A DNA stretch of 64,000 nucleotides, from contig NZ_JAFIWA010000001.1 in assembly GCF_018588945.1 (NCBI RefSeq), forward strand, positions 729,893 to 793,892. The letters are read 5' to 3'. The stretch comes from Microbacterium flavescens (GTDB lineage: Bacteria; Actinomycetota; Actinomycetes; Actinomycetales; Microbacteriaceae). Positions 8,653 to 19,657 of the stretch are shown here, piece by piece. Under the pieces are notes generated by a model. It had not been told where the DNA came from. It saw only the letters and a list, made by a program, of their open reading frames with translations, and ran no database searches. Position 1 is the first letter of the stretch. Every line of letters begins with the position of its first letter. The position numbers and the translations under genes were made by a program.

Positions 8653-9150
8653 ATGCCACCCGCCTCCTTCCGCGTCCGCGCCGCCACGCAGGCGGACGGA
8701 GCGTTCCTCGGCGACATGGTCGTCGAGGCGGCGAACTGGCGGCCGGGAGCGGGCCGTCCGAAGCATCAGCTGATCACCGGCTCCGACCACAGCCGCTACG
8801 TCTCGGGGTGGAAGCAGCCCGGTGACGCCGGGTTCGTGGCGGAGGACCCCAACGGAGAGCCGATCGGCGCCGCCTGGTACCGGATGCTGCCCCGGGCCGA
8901 TCCCGGCTTCGGCTACGTGGGCACCGGCGTGCCTGAGCTGATCATCGGCGTGCGTCCGATCTGGCGCGCGCACGGCGTCGGCCGTGCGCTGCTGCAGCGG
9001 CTGTGCGAGCACGCGCGGACGCAGGGCTTCGGCCGGATCAGTCTGAGCGTGGAGCGCGGCAATTTCGCGGTGACGCTGTACCGCAGTGAGGGCTTCGCCG
9101 TGGTCGAGGCGGGTCACGGGCGCGACACCATGGTCAAGCGCCTGCGCTGA
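8653..9150 (+). CDS. GNAT-family N-acetyltransferase
   Basis: 165 residues with the acetyl-CoA pyrophosphate loop [18 protein letters not shown] (R/Q-xx-G-x-G/A form) near residues 99-116, then [18 protein letters not shown], the typical beta5/alpha4 motif of RimI-like enzymes. The substrate is unknown; GNATs of this form acetylate small amines or protein N-termini. A TAAACT box at 8641-8646 lies six bases before the ATG, so the mRNA is probably leaderless. It is a single-gene unit between the rnj hairpin and ftsK. Confidence 0.88.
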   Translation: MPPASFRVRAATQADGAFLGDMVVEAANWRPGAGRPKHQLITGSDHSRYVSGWKQPGDAGFVAEDPNGEPIGAAWYRMLPRADPGFGYVGTGVPELIIGVRPIWRAHGVGRALLQRLCEHARTQGFGRISLSVERGNFAVTLYRSEGFAVVEAGHGRDTMVKRLR

Positions 9151-9214
9151 TCGACCGGCTCGATCCGCCGCGTGGTTCCGCGGAAAAGTCGGTGGCGCGG
9201 CTTACCGTGGGGGG

Positions 9215-11893
9215 ATGGCCAGGAGCACCACCCCGACCAAGAACGGTCGCACGCCTGCGCGTGCGTCGTCCTCGTCGCGCGCCAAGAAGCCCGAGCCGGC
9301 GCCCAAGCGCTATGTCGGCGACGCCGACAGGCCACCCGTCATCGTGCGGGCGTGGCTCGGGCTGGCGCACGTCACCGGCGGGCTGTTCCGGGCGTTCGGG
9401 CCCGAGACCCTCGAGAAGGAGCAGCGTCGCGACGGTTTCCCGTTCCTGCTTGTGCTCCTCGCGATCGCGGGCGCCGTCAACGAGTGGTTCTTCATCGGCA
9501 GCGACGTGGCCGCGACGATCAGCGCCTACACCGTCGGTCTGCTCATCGGTCGCGAGGCGTTCGTCCTCCCGGTGCTGCTGCTGTTCCTCGCGGGATGGAT
9601 GTTCCGGCATCCGTCCTCGGTGCACGACAACGGCCGCGTCGGCATCGGGTTCGGCATGCTGGTCGTCACGATCGCGGGCTTCTGCCACGTGGCCGGCGGC
9701 CGTCCTCAGCCGAAGGAGGGGCTGCCCGCCCTCAGCGAGGCCGGCGGTCTCTTCGGGTGGATGGTGGGCGAGCCGCTCGCCTTCGTCCTCACCGACGTGG
9801 GTGCCTACATCGCCCTGTCGCTGCTTGCGGTGCTCAGCGTCCTCATCATCACCAAGACGCCGCCGAACCGCATCGGCCGTCGCCTCGGCGAGCTGTACGC
9901 CTGGATGTTCGGCGCCGAGCCGCCCGCCGAGCGGAGCGCTGCGGATGCCGCGGCCGGCGTGGCCGACGACGAGAACGACGACCCCGCCCTCCCGTGGTGG
10001 CGTCGCAACAAGACCGGGCGCGAGAAGGATCCCGACGGCGTGCTGGGGTCCGACGACCTCACGGCGCTCCTGACTCCCGGCGCGGTGCAGGGCGGCTTCG
10101 ACCAGGTGCTCGAGCCGCCGGTCCCGCCCGTGCCTCCGGTGCCGGCCGAGGCGCTCACCGAGGTGATCGACCCGTCCGTCGTCGCGGCGGCGAAGTCGTC
10201 GAGCACGTCCCTGCGCGACGACAGCGAGGATCCGCTGGAAGACGGCGTGCTGCCGGGTCTGTCGGGAATCGGCACGGATGCCTCGCCCGCCGTTCCGACC
10301 GCTCCGTATCGGCTGCCCTCGGTGACGTCCCTGGCCCAGGGCACGCCCCACGTGACGCGCTCGCAGGCCAACGACGACACCGTCAAGGCCATCACCAGCG
10401 TCCTCGACCAGTTCTCGGTCGACGCGCGCGTCACCGGCTTCTCGCGCGGCCCGACCGTCACGCAGTACGAGATCTCCCTCGGCCCCGGCGTCAAGGTCGA
10501 GCGCATCACCGCGCTCACGAACAACATCGCCTACGCCGTCGCGTCCAACGAGGTGCGCATCCTCGCGCCCATCCCGGGGAAGAGCGCGATCGGCGTCGAG
10601 ATCCCCAACGTCGACCGCGAGATCGTGACGCTCGGCGACGTGCTGCGGTCGCAGAACGCGCAGCAGTCGACGCACCCGATGACGATCGGCGTCGGCAAGG
10701 ACGTCGGCGGCGGGTACGTCGTGGCGAACCTCGCCAAGATGCCGCACCTCCTGGTCGCCGGCTCCACCGGTTCGGGCAAGTCGAGCTTCGTGAACTCCAT
10801 GATCACGAGCCTGCTGATGCGCGCCAAGCCCGCTGACGTGCGCATGGTGCTGATCGACCCCAAGCGCGTCGAGCTCACCTCGTACGCCGGCGTCCCGCAT
10901 CTCATCACGCCCATCATCACGAACCCGAAGAAGGCGGCCGAGGCGCTGCAGTGGGTCGTGAAGGAGATGGACATGCGGTACGACGACCTCGCGTCGTTCG
11001 GCTTCCGCCACATCGACGACTTCAACCGCGCCGTCGTCGCGGGAGAGGTGCGGCTGCCCGCCGGAAGCGAGCGCGTTCTGAAGCCGTACCCCTACCTCCT
11101 GGTCGTGGTCGACGAGCTCGCCGACCTCATGATGGTGGCGCCGCGCGACGTCGAGGACTCGATCGTCCGCATCACCCAGCTCGCGCGGGCCAGCGGCATC
11201 CACCTCGTCCTCGCGACACAGCGGCCGTCGGTCGACGTCGTCACCGGGCTCATCAAGGCCAACGTGCCGTCGCGCCTCGCGTTCGCGGTGACGAGCGTGA
11301 CCGACTCGCGCGTCATCCTCGACCAGCCGGGCGCCGATCGCCTGATCGGCCAGGGCGACGCTCTCTTCCTGCCGATGGGCGCGTCCAAGGCGCTGCGCGT
11401 GCAGGGCGCGTGGGTGAGCGAGCAGGAGATCGAGAAGGTCGTCAAGCACGTCACCGCGCAGGCCCGTCCCGAGTACCGCAACGACGTGCAGGCGTCGGTA
11501 GAGAAGAAGGAGATCGACGCCGATATCGGAGACGATCTCGAGCTCCTCCTCGCGGCGGCCGAGCAGATCGTGTCGACGCAGTTCGGGTCGACCTCGATGC
11601 TCCAGCGCAAGCTCCGCGTCGGGTTCGCCAAGGCCGGACGCCTCATGGACCTCCTCGAGTCGCGCGAGATCGTCGGCCCCTCGGAGGGCTCGAAGGCGCG
11701 TGACGTGCTCGTGACGCCCGATCAGCTTCCCGCCGTCCTGGCCCGGCTCCGCGGACAGGATGTCCCCGCCGCCGCTCCGGCGGCCCCGGCGGACTCGTAC
11801 GGGGCCGATGCCGTGGACGCGCAGTTCGACGGCTATCCGGTGGTCGAGGGCGAAGGCGACGAGGATGCGTGGGGCCTGACGGGCCGCGAATGA
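9215..11893 (+). CDS. ftsK: DNA translocase FtsK
   Basis: Septum-bound motor that pumps chromosome ends apart at division and activates dimer resolution. 892 residues: a basic N-terminus, four hydrophobic segments between about residues 75 and 220, an Ala/Pro-rich acidic linker, then the RecA-like motor with Walker [11 protein letters not shown] (about 513-522), Walker [12 protein letters not shown], and [21 protein letters not shown]. The C-terminal gamma winged helix ([16 protein letters not shown]...[15 protein letters not shown]) reads FtsK-orienting sequences. The start ATG follows a TACCGT box (9204-9209) at 5 nt and a G run; reading upstream of 9215 is non-conserved. Confidence 0.96.
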   Translation: MARSTTPTKNGRTPARASSSSRAKKPEPAPKRYVGDADRPPVIVRAWLGLAHVTGGLFRAFGPETLEKEQRRDGFPFLLVLLAIAGAVNEWFFIGSDVAATISAYTVGLLIGREAFVLPVLLLFLAGWMFRHPSSVHDNGRVGIGFGMLVVTIAGFCHVAGGRPQPKEGLPALSEAGGLFGWMVGEPLAFVLTDVGAYIALSLLAVLSVLIITKTPPNRIGRRLGELYAWMFGAEPPAERSAADAAAGVADDENDDPALPWWRRNKTGREKDPDGVLGSDDLTALLTPGAVQGGFDQVLEPPVPPVPPVPAEALTEVIDPSVVAAAKSSSTSLRDDSEDPLEDGVLPGLSGIGTDASPAVPTAPYRLPSVTSLAQGTPHVTRSQANDDTVKAITSVLDQFSVDARVTGFSRGPTVTQYEISLGPGVKVERITALTNNIAYAVASNEVRILAPIPGKSAIGVEIPNVDREIVTLGDVLRSQNAQQSTHPMTIGVGKDVGGGYVVANLAKMPHLLVAGSTGSGKSSFVNSMITSLLMRAKPADVRMVLIDPKRVELTSYAGVPHLITPIITNPKKAAEALQWVVKEMDMRYDDLASFGFRHIDDFNRAVVAGEVRLPAGSERVLKPYPYLLVVVDELADLMMVAPRDVEDSIVRITQLARASGIHLVLATQRPSVDVVTGLIKANVPSRLAFAVTSVTDSRVILDQPGADRLIGQGDALFLPMGASKALRVQGAWVSEQEIEKVVKHVTAQARPEYRNDVQASVEKKEIDADIGDDLELLLAAAEQIVSTQFGSTSMLQRKLRVGFAKAGRLMDLLESREIVGPSEGSKARDVLVTPDQLPAVLARLRGQDVPAAAPAAPADSYGADAVDAQFDGYPVVEGEGDEDAWGLTGRE

Positions 11894-11955
11894 CCGGGGC
11901 CTCCGCGCACGTCGCGCGGCCCGGCCACGCCGATCCGCGGCGCTAGGCTCGGGCC

Positions 11956-12528
11956 ATGGCGATCCCCAGGCAGCTCCCCAACGCGATCACGATCGTGCGC
12001 ATCCTCTGCGCACCGGTGTTCCTGTGGATGCTGCTGGCCGACGGCGGCGCCGACGGTCCGCTGCGGTGGTGGGCCGCCGCCCTCTTCATCGTCGCGATCG
12101 CAACGGACGGCATCGACGGCTACCTCGCACGGAGGTACGAGATCGTCACCGACCTCGGCAAGCTGCTGGACCCCATCGCCGACAAGGTCCTGACCGGGTT
12201 CGCCTTCATCGGCCTGTCGATCCTCGCCGAGCTGCCCTGGTGGATCACGGTCCTCGTGCTCGTCCGCGAGGTCGGCATCACCGTGCACCGTCTCCTGGTG
12301 GCGAGCGACCACGTCGTCGCGGCCGCCTGGATGGGCAAGCTCAAGACGCTCGCCCAGGGCATCGCCCTGTCGCTGGCGCTCCTGCCGCTGTGGACCGTCG
12401 TGGGCGACTGGATCTTCTGGGTCAACGGCGTCACGATGACCATCGCCGTCGTGCTCACGGTCGCCAGCGGCATCGACTACGTGATCACCGAGGCCCGCGG
12501 CACCCGCAAGGCCAGAGGGTCGGCGTGA
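11956..12528 (+). CDS. pgsA: CDP-diacylglycerol-glycerol-3-phosphate 3-phosphatidyltransferase
   Basis: Makes phosphatidylglycerol phosphate in the membrane. 190 residues, mostly hydrophobic, with the CDP-alcohol phosphotransferase signature at residues 51-76 (D51, D54, G55, A58, R59, G68, D72, D76). The start is supported by TAGGCT at 11944-11949, 6 nt before the ATG. It overlaps the next gene by GTGA. It heads the conserved pgsA-cinA-clgR-recA neighbourhood of actinobacteria. Confidence 0.93.
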   Translation: MAIPRQLPNAITIVRILCAPVFLWMLLADGGADGPLRWWAAALFIVAIATDGIDGYLARRYEIVTDLGKLLDPIADKVLTGFAFIGLSILAELPWWITVLVLVREVGITVHRLLVASDHVVAAAWMGKLKTLAQGIALSLALLPLWTVVGDWIFWVNGVTMTIAVVLTVASGIDYVITEARGTRKARGSA

Positions 12529-12998
12529 TCGCCGCCGACGTCCTCGACGCGCTCGCCCTGCGAGGCTGGACGATCGGCACGGCGGAGTCCCTCACCGGGG
12601 GACTGGTCGTCGCCGCCTTGATCGACGTGCCGGGCGCCTCCCTGCGCGTTCGCGGCGGCGTGGTCGCGTACGCGACCGATCTGAAGGCGAGCGCGCTGGG
12701 GGTCGACGAAGGTCTTCTCTCCGAGGCAGGACCGGTCGACGCGGCCGTCGCACAGCAGCTCGCTGCCGGCGCTCGTCGCGTTCTCGGGGCCGACGTCGGC
12801 GTCGCCACGACCGGTGTCGCCGGGCCGGATCCGCAGGGCGGTCATCCGGTGGGCACCGTGTTCGTGGCCGTCGAGACGCCCGACGGCGGAGCCGTGTCGG
12901 CGCTGCGACTCGAGGGGTCGCGCGCCGAGATCCGTGCCGAGTCGGTCCGCCGCGCGCTCGAGCTGGCCCTCGGCGAGCTGCGCGCGACCGGAGGATGA
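12525..12998 (+). CDS. CinA C-terminal domain protein (PncC-like)
   Basis: 157 residues corresponding to the C-terminal domain of CinA alone, the NMN deamidase (PncC) fold that recycles nicotinamide mononucleotide. TAESLTGGLVVAALIDVPGAS near the N-terminus and GVATTGVAGPDPQGGHPVGTVFVAV are the family motifs. The N-terminal competence/MoCF domain of full CinA is absent, which is normal in this lineage. The start is GTG at 12525, overlapping the pgsA stop. Confidence 0.9.
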   Translation: MIAADVLDALALRGWTIGTAESLTGGLVVAALIDVPGASLRVRGGVVAYATDLKASALGVDEGLLSEAGPVDAAVAQQLAAGARRVLGADVGVATTGVAGPDPQGGHPVGTVFVAVETPDGGAVSALRLEGSRAEIRAESVRRALELALGELRATGG

Positions 12999-13143
12999 CG
13001 GAGGAAATAGACCGTGTTTCTTCTCGGTTACATTCGGTGATTCCCACCCATTCCCCAGTTCGCGGGATTAGATTGGCATCATCCGGTGCTGTACTGTTGT
13101 CCACCCCGGACACGAGGAATCAGAAGTGAGGAGGGGGCCCACA

Positions 13144-13452
13144 ATGATCCTGGTACGTCAAGAAATCGGCGAAGTGCTTCGTGATTTCCGCCAGCAGAAG
13201 GGTCGCACCCTCCGTCAGGTCGCGAGCCGCGCCAGCGTCGCGCTGGGCTATCTGAGCGAGGTCGAGCGCGGCCAGAAGGAAGCGTCCAGCGAGATCCTCG
13301 CCTCGGTCGCCGAGGCGCTCGATGTCCCCATCTCGACGATCATGCGCGAGGTCGGCGACCGCATCTCGGTCCTCGAGGGCCTGCAGACCTTCCCCGACGT
13401 CGTGCCCGACGACCTCGTCGCCGCCGTCGACGCCGAACTGTCGCTCCGCTGA
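13144..13452 (+). CDS. clgR: XRE-family regulator, ClgR-like
   Basis: 102 residues. The helix-turn-helix is GRTLRQVASRASVALGYLSEVERGQKEASSEILASVAEAL (about 20-60), almost the whole protein, as in actinobacterial ClgR, which activates clp protease and stress genes. An upstream in-frame GTG at 13126 would add six residues, but a GGAGGGGG Shine-Dalgarno at 13131-13138 is correctly spaced for the ATG at 13144. The 145-bp gap before it is less GC-rich than its surroundings and includes a TACTGT -10 candidate at 13092-13097 without a clear -35. Position between cinA and recA is conserved. Confidence 0.88.
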   Translation: MILVRQEIGEVLRDFRQQKGRTLRQVASRASVALGYLSEVERGQKEASSEILASVAEALDVPISTIMREVGDRISVLEGLQTFPDVVPDDLVAAVDAELSLR

Positions 13453-13479
13453 GCGCGCTGCCGAGAATTCCGCAACGGT

Positions 13480-13704
13480 ATGAGGCGCAGTGAGTTCGAG
13501 CGCGCCGTGCGCGATGAGTTCGGCGCTCAGGGCAGTTCGCTGATCGTCGACCTGGTGCTCTCGGGCGTCGGATCGCGCACGGCGGCGCAGGCTCTCGCCG
13601 ACGGCGTCCCGCCGCGGGAGATCTGGCTCGCGCTGTGCGAGGAGACCGACGTGCCCGAGGAGCGCCGCTACGGCGTCGGGCGCCTCGAGCCGAAGCGCCG
13701 CTAA
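13480..13704 (+). CDS. DUF3046 protein
   Basis: 74 residues, cytoplasmic, no membrane segment. It matches DUF3046 by the pattern MRRSEFERAVRDEFG...VLSGVGSRTAAQALADGVPPREIWLALCEETDVPEERR. Genes of this family sit next to recA in many actinobacteria; the function is unknown. It lies 27 bp after clgR, probably in the same transcript. Confidence 0.8.
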   Translation: MRRSEFERAVRDEFGAQGSSLIVDLVLSGVGSRTAAQALADGVPPREIWLALCEETDVPEERRYGVGRLEPKRR

Positions 13705-13749
13705 CTCCTTCGCCGACGCTGATCCGCGGCGTGTCGTCGCGGCGTGTCA

Positions 13750-13765
13750 TCGAAGAAGTGTTCGA
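13750..13765. promoter_or_regulatory. LexA (SOS) box of recA with overlapping promoter
   Basis: TCGAAGAAGTGTTCGA matches the actinobacterial SOS consensus TCGAAC-N4-GTTCGA at 11 of 12 fixed positions. A TAGGCT -10 lies at 13774-13779; with normal spacing the -35 falls inside the box, so LexA bound here would block RNA polymerase. lexA itself is at 28.9 kb. The rest of the 259-bp gap before recA is a 5' leader with no ORF I can support. Confidence 0.8.
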
Positions 13766-13963
13766 TAGCGGCGTAGGCTCCTGCACAGCAGGTGTCGACA
13801 GCGTGTCTGTCCACGACGGAGGAGGAGCGAAGACGAATGTCGGAGCCCACCCCTAGCGTGATCAACGTCGAACGACACCTCACGCCTTGTCGCAGCATCC
13901 GTCCCACCGGGGTCGGATCGCGACAGCCTACAGGCGACGGAACGCGAGCAGAAAGAGCACGTC

Positions 13964-15013
13964 ATGCCCTCAGCAGTTGACCGCGAGAAAGCCCTCGAAT
14001 CGGCTCTCGCCCAGATCGACCGGCAGTTCGGAAAGGGCTCGGTCATGCGACTGGGCAGTGACGAGCGCGCACCCGTCGAGGTCGTCCCCACCGGGTCGAT
14101 CGCACTCGACGTCGCCCTCGGCATCGGCGGTCTTCCACGCGGCCGCATCATCGAGATCTACGGCCCCGAGTCGTCGGGTAAGACGACGCTCACGCTCCAC
14201 GCCATCGCCAACGTGCAGCGCGCCGGCGGCATCGCCGCGTTCATCGACGCAGAGCACGCGCTCGATCCCGACTACGCGCAGAAGCTCGGCGTCGACATCG
14301 ACTCGCTGCTCGTGTCGCAGCCCGACACGGGTGAGCAGGCGCTCGAGATCGCCGACATGCTCGTGCGCTCGGGTGCGATCGACCTCGTCGTGATCGACTC
14401 CGTGGCCGCTCTCGTGCCGAAGGCCGAGATCGAGGGCGAGATGGGCGATTCCCACGTCGGTCTGCAGGCGCGCCTCATGTCGCAGGCGCTCCGCAAGCTC
14501 ACCGGTGGCCTCAACCAGACGAACACCACGATGATCTTCATCAACCAGCTGCGCGAGAAGATCGGCGTCTTCTTCGGCTCGCCCGAGACCACCGCCGGTG
14601 GAAAGGCGCTGAAGTTCTACGCCTCCGTGCGCCTCGACATCCGCCGCATCGAGACGCTGAAGGACGGCACCGACGCAGTCGGCAACCGCACGCGCGTCAA
14701 GGTCGTCAAGAACAAGATGGCCCCGCCGTTCAAGCAGGCGGAGTTCGACATCCTCTACGGCGTCGGCATCTCGCGCGAGGGAAGCCTCATCGACTTCGGT
14801 GTCGAGCACGGCATCGTCAAGAAGTCGGGCGCCTGGTACACGTACGACGGCGAGCAGCTCGGGCAGGGCAAGGAGAACGCGCGCAACTTCCTGATCAAGA
14901 ACGCCGACACGGCGGCCGAGATCGAGTCGAAGATCAAGGCGAAGCTCGGCATCGGTCAGCCCAAGGCGGTCGAGGCTCCGGCCGACGACCTGGCTGCGCG
15001 CCGCCCGGCGTGA
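13964..15013 (+). CDS. recA: recombinase RecA
   Basis: Strand-exchange ATPase and LexA co-protease. 349 residues, uninterrupted (no intein). Walker A is GPESSGKT at residues 67-74; [26 protein letters not shown], the MAW and L2 segment [23 protein letters not shown], and [11 protein letters not shown] are all conserved. The stop overlaps the GTG start of recX. Induction by DNA damage is expected from the LexA box about 200 bp upstream. Confidence 0.98.
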   Translation: MPSAVDREKALESALAQIDRQFGKGSVMRLGSDERAPVEVVPTGSIALDVALGIGGLPRGRIIEIYGPESSGKTTLTLHAIANVQRAGGIAAFIDAEHALDPDYAQKLGVDIDSLLVSQPDTGEQALEIADMLVRSGAIDLVVIDSVAALVPKAEIEGEMGDSHVGLQARLMSQALRKLTGGLNQTNTTMIFINQLREKIGVFFGSPETTAGGKALKFYASVRLDIRRIETLKDGTDAVGNRTRVKVVKNKMAPPFKQAEFDILYGVGISREGSLIDFGVEHGIVKKSGAWYTYDGEQLGQGKENARNFLIKNADTAAEIESKIKAKLGIGQPKAVEAPADDLAARRPA

Positions 15014-15756
15014 CCATGGGACACCCTGACGGGGGCGAGCGCGACACGCTCGCCCCCGTGATCCCGCTCTTCGGCGGGCCGACTCCCGCACGGCCCGAGC
15101 GACCGGTGGCCGAGGAAGCGCGGGAGGCGTTCCCCGAGCATTCGGTCATCGGCTCAGCCGCCGAGAAGCCGGCCGAGCCGGCGAGTGAAGAGCCGGAGAC
15201 GTGGCACCCGACGTGGGCCGTCGACCGGCCGCAGCTCGACGAAGACTCCGACAGCGATCGTGCCGCCGACATCGAGCTCGCTGAGAAGGCGCTGCTCAAG
15301 AAACTGCGGACCCGCTCGGTCTCGGTCTCCGAGGCCCGAGGGTTCCTCCGGGAGTTCGCCCTGGACGCGGCCGCGGTCGATCACCTCATCGCCTCGATGG
15401 ACGAATACGGCTACCTCGACGACGCCGCCCTGGCCGATCAGCTCATCCACGCCGGCACCGACCGCAAGGGCCAGGGGCGTCAGGCCATCGCGCAGACGCT
15501 GGCCAAACGGGGCATCCCTCGCGACATCGCCGACGCGGCCCTGGCGAACCTGCCCGACGACGACTTCGAGCGGGCGCTCGAGTTCGCCCGCACCAAGGCG
15601 CGATCGCTCCGGAGTCTCGACCGCGACACAGCACTCCGCAGACTCACGGGCCAGCTTGCGCGCCGTGGCTACGGCGGGTCGCTCGCGATGACGGCCGCGC
15701 GCACCGCACTCGACGAGGGCTCAGGCGGCTCGGGCGGCGGCGTCCGTTTCGTCTGA
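15010..15756 (+). CDS. recX: regulatory protein RecX
   Basis: Binds and modulates RecA filaments. 248 residues: an unconserved acidic/proline-rich N-terminal 85 residues, then the three-helix RecX repeats ([28 protein letters not shown]..., [42 protein letters not shown]). The GTG at 15010 overlaps the recA stop as GTGA; an ATG two codons later (15016) is an alternative. Long N-terminal tails are common in actinobacterial RecX. Confidence 0.92.
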   Translation: MTMGHPDGGERDTLAPVIPLFGGPTPARPERPVAEEAREAFPEHSVIGSAAEKPAEPASEEPETWHPTWAVDRPQLDEDSDSDRAADIELAEKALLKKLRTRSVSVSEARGFLREFALDAAAVDHLIASMDEYGYLDDAALADQLIHAGTDRKGQGRQAIAQTLAKRGIPRDIADAALANLPDDDFERALEFARTKARSLRSLDRDTALRRLTGQLARRGYGGSLAMTAARTALDEGSGGSGGGVRFV

Positions 15757-15812
15757 CCCCGCGCCGACCGCGCGGCGTGCTCACACGAGCGGCTCGTAGA
15801 ATGGCTCCCATC

Positions 15813-17363
15813 ATGACCATGCCGTCCCAGCTCCCGACTCTCATCGCGCCCTCCGACGCGGCGCGCGGCGCCGACGGCCGGGTCCGCACCTACGAGGTGC
15901 GCACCTTCGGCTGCCAGATGAACGTGCACGACTCCGAGCGTCTCTCCGGCTCGCTCGAGAGCGCCGGCTACATGCGCGCCGAGGCGGGCACCGAGGCCGA
16001 CGTGGTCGTCATCAACACGTGCGCCGTGCGCGACAACGCGGCGGGCAAGCTCTACGGCACGCTCGGTCACCTGAAGTCGCGCAAGGACGCGCACGAGGGA
16101 ATGCAGATCGCCGTCGGCGGGTGCCTCGCCCAGATGGACAAAGACACCGTCCAGGAGAAGGCGCCGTGGGTCGACGTCGTTTTCGGCACACACAACATGG
16201 GTTCCCTGCCCAGCCTGCTCGAGCGCGCACGCCACAACGGCGAGGCGGAGCTCGAGATACTCGAGGCGCTGGAGATCTTCCCCTCCACGCTTCCCACCAA
16301 GCGCGACAGCATCTACAGCGGCTGGGTGTCGATCTCCGTCGGGTGCAACAACACCTGCACGTTCTGCATCGTCCCGAGCCTGCGCGGCAAAGAGAAAGAC
16401 CGCCGTCCCGGCGACATCCTCAACGAGATCCGCCTCCTCGTCGAGGACGGCGCGATGGAGGTCACCCTCCTCGGTCAGAACGTCAACTCCTACGGCGTCG
16501 AGTTCGGCGACCGGCAGGCGTTCGGCAAGCTCCTTCGTGCCGCGGGCGAGATCGCCGGTCTCGAGCGCATACGCTTCACGAGCCCTCACCCCGCCGCCTT
16601 CACCGACGACGTGATCGACGCGATGGCCGAGACGCCGGCCGTCATGCCGCAGCTGCACATGCCCCTGCAGTCGGGCAGCGACCGCATCCTCAAGGCGATG
16701 CGTCGCTCGTACCGCAGTGAGAAGTTCCTCGGAATCCTCGATCGCGTTCGCGCGCGGATTCCGAACGCTGCGATCTCGACCGACATCATCGTCGGCTTCC
16801 CGGGCGAGACCGACGAGGACTTCGAAGACACGATGCGGGTCGTCGAGCAGGCGCGCTTCGCCAGTGCCTTCACCTTCCAGTACTCCATCCGCGAGGGCAC
16901 CCCCGCGGCCACCATGCCCGACCAGGTGCCCAAGGCGGTCGTGCAGGAGCGGTACGAGCGCCTCATCGCGCTGCAGGAGCGCATCTCGCTCGAAGAGAAC
17001 CAGAAGCAGGTCGGGCGGGAGCTCCAGGTCCTGGTCTCGACGGGAGAGGGCAAGAAGGATGCGGCGACCCATCGCCTCACCGGTCGCGCGGAGGACAACC
17101 GGCTCGTGCACTTCGAGGTGCCGGCGGGCTCCGACCTGCCGCGTCCGGGCGATGTCGTCTCCGTGGCCGTGACGCACGCCGCGCCGTTCCACCTGCTGGC
17201 TGACAGCCCCGGCGGCGCGCCGCTGCGCATCCGGCGCACCCGGTCGGGCGACGCCTGGGACCGCTCGCAGGCCGAGTCCTGCGGCGTGCCGGCCCCCGCG
17301 GGCGAGGCGGGAGCGCCGCGCGCCGTGTCCCTGGGCCTCCCGACGTTGCGCATCGGGGTGTGA
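15813..17363 (+). CDS. miaB: tRNA-2-methylthio-N6-isopentenyladenosine37 synthase
   Basis: Radical-SAM methylthiotransferase acting after MiaA on A37 of tRNAs. 516 residues. The N-terminal cluster cysteines are in [21 protein letters not shown] and [10 protein letters not shown]; the radical-SAM motif is [13 protein letters not shown] domain ends near residue 445, followed by an extra roughly 65-residue C-terminal tail typical of the lineage. A TAGAAT box at 15797-15802 precedes the chosen ATG by 10 nt; the ATG at 15801 overlaps the box. The stop overlaps miaA (GTGA). Confidence 0.95.
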   Translation: MTMPSQLPTLIAPSDAARGADGRVRTYEVRTFGCQMNVHDSERLSGSLESAGYMRAEAGTEADVVVINTCAVRDNAAGKLYGTLGHLKSRKDAHEGMQIAVGGCLAQMDKDTVQEKAPWVDVVFGTHNMGSLPSLLERARHNGEAELEILEALEIFPSTLPTKRDSIYSGWVSISVGCNNTCTFCIVPSLRGKEKDRRPGDILNEIRLLVEDGAMEVTLLGQNVNSYGVEFGDRQAFGKLLRAAGEIAGLERIRFTSPHPAAFTDDVIDAMAETPAVMPQLHMPLQSGSDRILKAMRRSYRSEKFLGILDRVRARIPNAAISTDIIVGFPGETDEDFEDTMRVVEQARFASAFTFQYSIREGTPAATMPDQVPKAVVQERYERLIALQERISLEENQKQVGRELQVLVSTGEGKKDAATHRLTGRAEDNRLVHFEVPAGSDLPRPGDVVSVAVTHAAPFHLLADSPGGAPLRIRRTRSGDAWDRSQAESCGVPAPAGEAGAPRAVSLGLPTLRIGV

Positions 17364-18295
17364 CCACCCCCGCGGACGCCGGCTCGCCCCGGCTGTGGGC
17401 GGTCGTCGGCGCCACGGGAACGGGCAAGACCGCCCTCTCGCTCGACCTCGCCGAGACGATCGCCGAGCGCGGCGGACGGGCCGAGATCGTCAATGCCGAC
17501 GCGATGCAGCTGTACCGCGGCATGGACATCGGCACCGCGAAGCTGCCGGAGGCCGATCGCCGCGGCATCCCTCACCATCTCTTCGATGTGCTGGACGTCA
17601 CCGCCGACGCCGCGGTCGCCTGGTACCAGGCCACCGCCCGCGCGACGATCGACCAGATCCACGCGCGCGGCGCCGACGCGATCCTGGTCGGCGGTTCGGG
17701 GCTGTACGTCTCGAGCGTGCTGTTCGACTTCCGCTTCCCGCCCCGCGATGCGGCGGTCCGTGCACGCCTCGAGGCCGAACTCGATGCCGATGGACCGGGC
17801 GCGCTGTTCGCACGCCTGCGCGCGCTCGACCCGGCCACCGCGGAGCGCGTCGACCCGCGCAACGGCCGCCGTGTCGTGCGCGCGCTGGAGGTGCTGGAGC
17901 TGGGGGAGCGCACGCACGGGGCAGTGCTTCCCGACGAGCCCGTGCTGTGGCGCTACGAGACGCGGGTCGTGGGCGTGGCGCTGCCGCGCGACGAGCTCGT
18001 CGCGCGACTGGACGCCCGGGTCGAGGCGATGTGGCGCGAGGGTCTTCTCGGGGAGGTCGAGACGCTGCGCGCGGCCGGCCTCGAGCGCGGGGTCACGGCA
18101 CGGCGGGCGATCGGCTACGCACAGGCCCTGGCTCAGCTGTACGGCACGATGACCGAGGCCGAGGCGATCGCCGAGACGCAGGCGCTCACCCGCCGCTACG
18201 CCCGTCGGCAGGTGTCGTGGTTCAAGCGCTACAAAGACGTCACCTGGGTGGCGCCGGGAGCGGATGCCGCGACCCTGGCAGACTCGACGCCATGA
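17360..18295 (+). CDS. miaA: tRNA dimethylallyltransferase
   Basis: Adds the isopentenyl group to A37 that MiaB then thiolates. 311 residues with P-loop [17 protein letters not shown] (about 15-31), [26 protein letters not shown] and the C-terminal [14 protein letters not shown] motif. The GTG start overlaps the miaB stop and the TGA stop overlaps the next ATG, so miaB-miaA-GNAT form one coupled operon. Confidence 0.96.
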   Translation: MTTPADAGSPRLWAVVGATGTGKTALSLDLAETIAERGGRAEIVNADAMQLYRGMDIGTAKLPEADRRGIPHHLFDVLDVTADAAVAWYQATARATIDQIHARGADAILVGGSGLYVSSVLFDFRFPPRDAAVRARLEAELDADGPGALFARLRALDPATAERVDPRNGRRVVRALEVLELGERTHGAVLPDEPVLWRYETRVVGVALPRDELVARLDARVEAMWREGLLGEVETLRAAGLERGVTARRAIGYAQALAQLYGTMTEAEAIAETQALTRRYARRQVSWFKRYKDVTWVAPGADAATLADSTP

Positions 18296-18714
18296 GCATC
18301 GACATCCGACAGTTCACGCCGGCGGACACCGAAGCGATCGTGTCGCTGTGGCAGACGGCCGGGCTCACCCGGCCGTGGAACGATCCATACGCCGACATCC
18401 GCCGCAAGCTCACCGTGCAGCCCGAGCTCTTCCTCGTCGCCGAAGACGATTCCGTGATCGTGGGGTCGGTCATGGCCGGTTACGACGGACACCGCGGCTG
18501 GCTGTACTACCTCGCGAGCACGCCGGAGCGCCGCGGCGAGGGCATCGCCCGCAGCCTCGTCACCGAGGCCGAGGAGCGGCTGCTCGCGATGGGCTGCCCC
18601 AAGGTGCAGCTCATGGTGCGGCCCGACAACGGCGTGACCCGCGAGTTCTACGCTGCGCTCGAGTACGAGCCGTTCGACGTATGGGCGACCGGCAAGCGCC
18701 TGATCGTCGACTGA
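18292..18714 (+). CDS. GNAT acetyltransferase, YpeA-like
   Basis: 140 residues. [28 protein letters not shown] at the N-terminus and [34 protein letters not shown], with the acetyl-CoA loop RRGEGIA, match the YpeA group. [23 protein letters not shown] closes the fold. The start overlaps the miaA stop (ATGA). The substrate is not known. Confidence 0.9.
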   Translation: MSIDIRQFTPADTEAIVSLWQTAGLTRPWNDPYADIRRKLTVQPELFLVAEDDSVIVGSVMAGYDGHRGWLYYLASTPERRGEGIARSLVTEAEERLLAMGCPKVQLMVRPDNGVTREFYAALEYEPFDVWATGKRLIVD

Positions 18715-18756
18715 TCGGCGGCGGGGCCGGCCCCGCCCCGCCCATAGACTGGGACG

Positions 18757-19629
18757 ATGCCGCAGACGATCGCGTTCACCAAGGGTCACGGCACCGGCAA
18801 CGACTTCGTGATCGTCCCCGACCGCGACGGCGAGCTCGACCTCTCCGACGACCAGGTCGCCGTGCTGTGCGACCGGCGCTTCGGCATCGGCGGCGACGGC
18901 ATCCTCCGCGTCGTGCGCGCTGACGCGATCGCCGAGGGTGCGGCCGCCGCGTCCGACGATGTCGAGTGGTTCATGGATTACCGCAACGCCGACGGCTCTC
19001 GCGCCGAGATGTGCGGCAACGGCATCCGCGTCTTCGCCCGCTACCTCGCCGAAGTCGGCTGGGCATCGCTCGATGGTGCGCCGCTGAGCATCGCCACGCG
19101 CGCCGGAGTGAAGACGATCACGCGCAGCGATCTCGGATTCGAGGTCGACCTCGGGCCGTGGCGCATCGAGCAGGACGACGTGCTCGTCCGCGCGAGGGGG
19201 ATCGGCGCACCGCGTCCGGGCCTCGGCATCGACGTGGGCAACCCTCACATCGTCGTCGCGCTTCCCGATCACCGCGAGCTCGAGGGCCTCGACCTCGGCG
19301 TCCTGCCGCAGCTGCATCCCGAGCCGCCGCACGGCGCGAACGTCGAGTTCGTCGTGCCCAGCGATCCGCTCGTGCGCGACGGCGTGGGCTCCATCCGCAT
19401 GCGGGTCTTCGAGCGCGGCGTGGGCGAGACGCTCAGCTGCGGGACGGGCGTGGCCGCCGCAGCCCTCGCGGTGCGGCACTGGGCGGGGCCTGCGGCCCCT
19501 GATCGCTGGAGCGTCGAGGTTCCCGGAGGAACGCTGGGGGTTCGGATGCCGGAGGTCGACGGCGAGCGTCACGTTCTGCTCTCCGGCCCGGCCACTCTCG
19601 TCTACTCCGGCGAGGTCACTCTCGCCTGA
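18757..19629 (+). CDS. dapF: diaminopimelate epimerase
   Basis: Converts LL- to meso-diaminopimelate by a two-base mechanism. 290 residues with both catalytic cysteines: C86 in [14 protein letters not shown] and the one in [11 protein letters not shown] (about residue 228). [12 protein letters not shown] at the N-terminus and GNPHIVVAL are further family marks. A TAGACT box at 18745-18750 ends 6 nt before the ATG, giving a leaderless start. Confidence 0.96.
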   Translation: MPQTIAFTKGHGTGNDFVIVPDRDGELDLSDDQVAVLCDRRFGIGGDGILRVVRADAIAEGAAAASDDVEWFMDYRNADGSRAEMCGNGIRVFARYLAEVGWASLDGAPLSIATRAGVKTITRSDLGFEVDLGPWRIEQDDVLVRARGIGAPRPGLGIDVGNPHIVVALPDHRELEGLDLGVLPQLHPEPPHGANVEFVVPSDPLVRDGVGSIRMRVFERGVGETLSCGTGVAAAALAVRHWAGPAAPDRWSVEVPGGTLGVRMPEVDGERHVLLSGPATLVYSGEVTLA

Positions 19630-19657
19630 CCCCGACCCTCGCTCCGGCAGCTCGTCG

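Noticed and set aside
6859..9117. 752-codon minus-strand reading frame across rnj and the GNAT gene
   Set aside because: It is the mirror of GC-rich coding DNA. The plus strand encodes full-length RNase J with all motifs, and the minus translation is low-complexity Arg/Val/His-rich without any family match. The same holds for the other long opposite frames, such as those over ftsK (9134-11449) and pheT (42337-45435).
13964..15013. Intein in recA
   Set aside because: The RecA frame is 349 residues and continuous through all motifs; no insertion.
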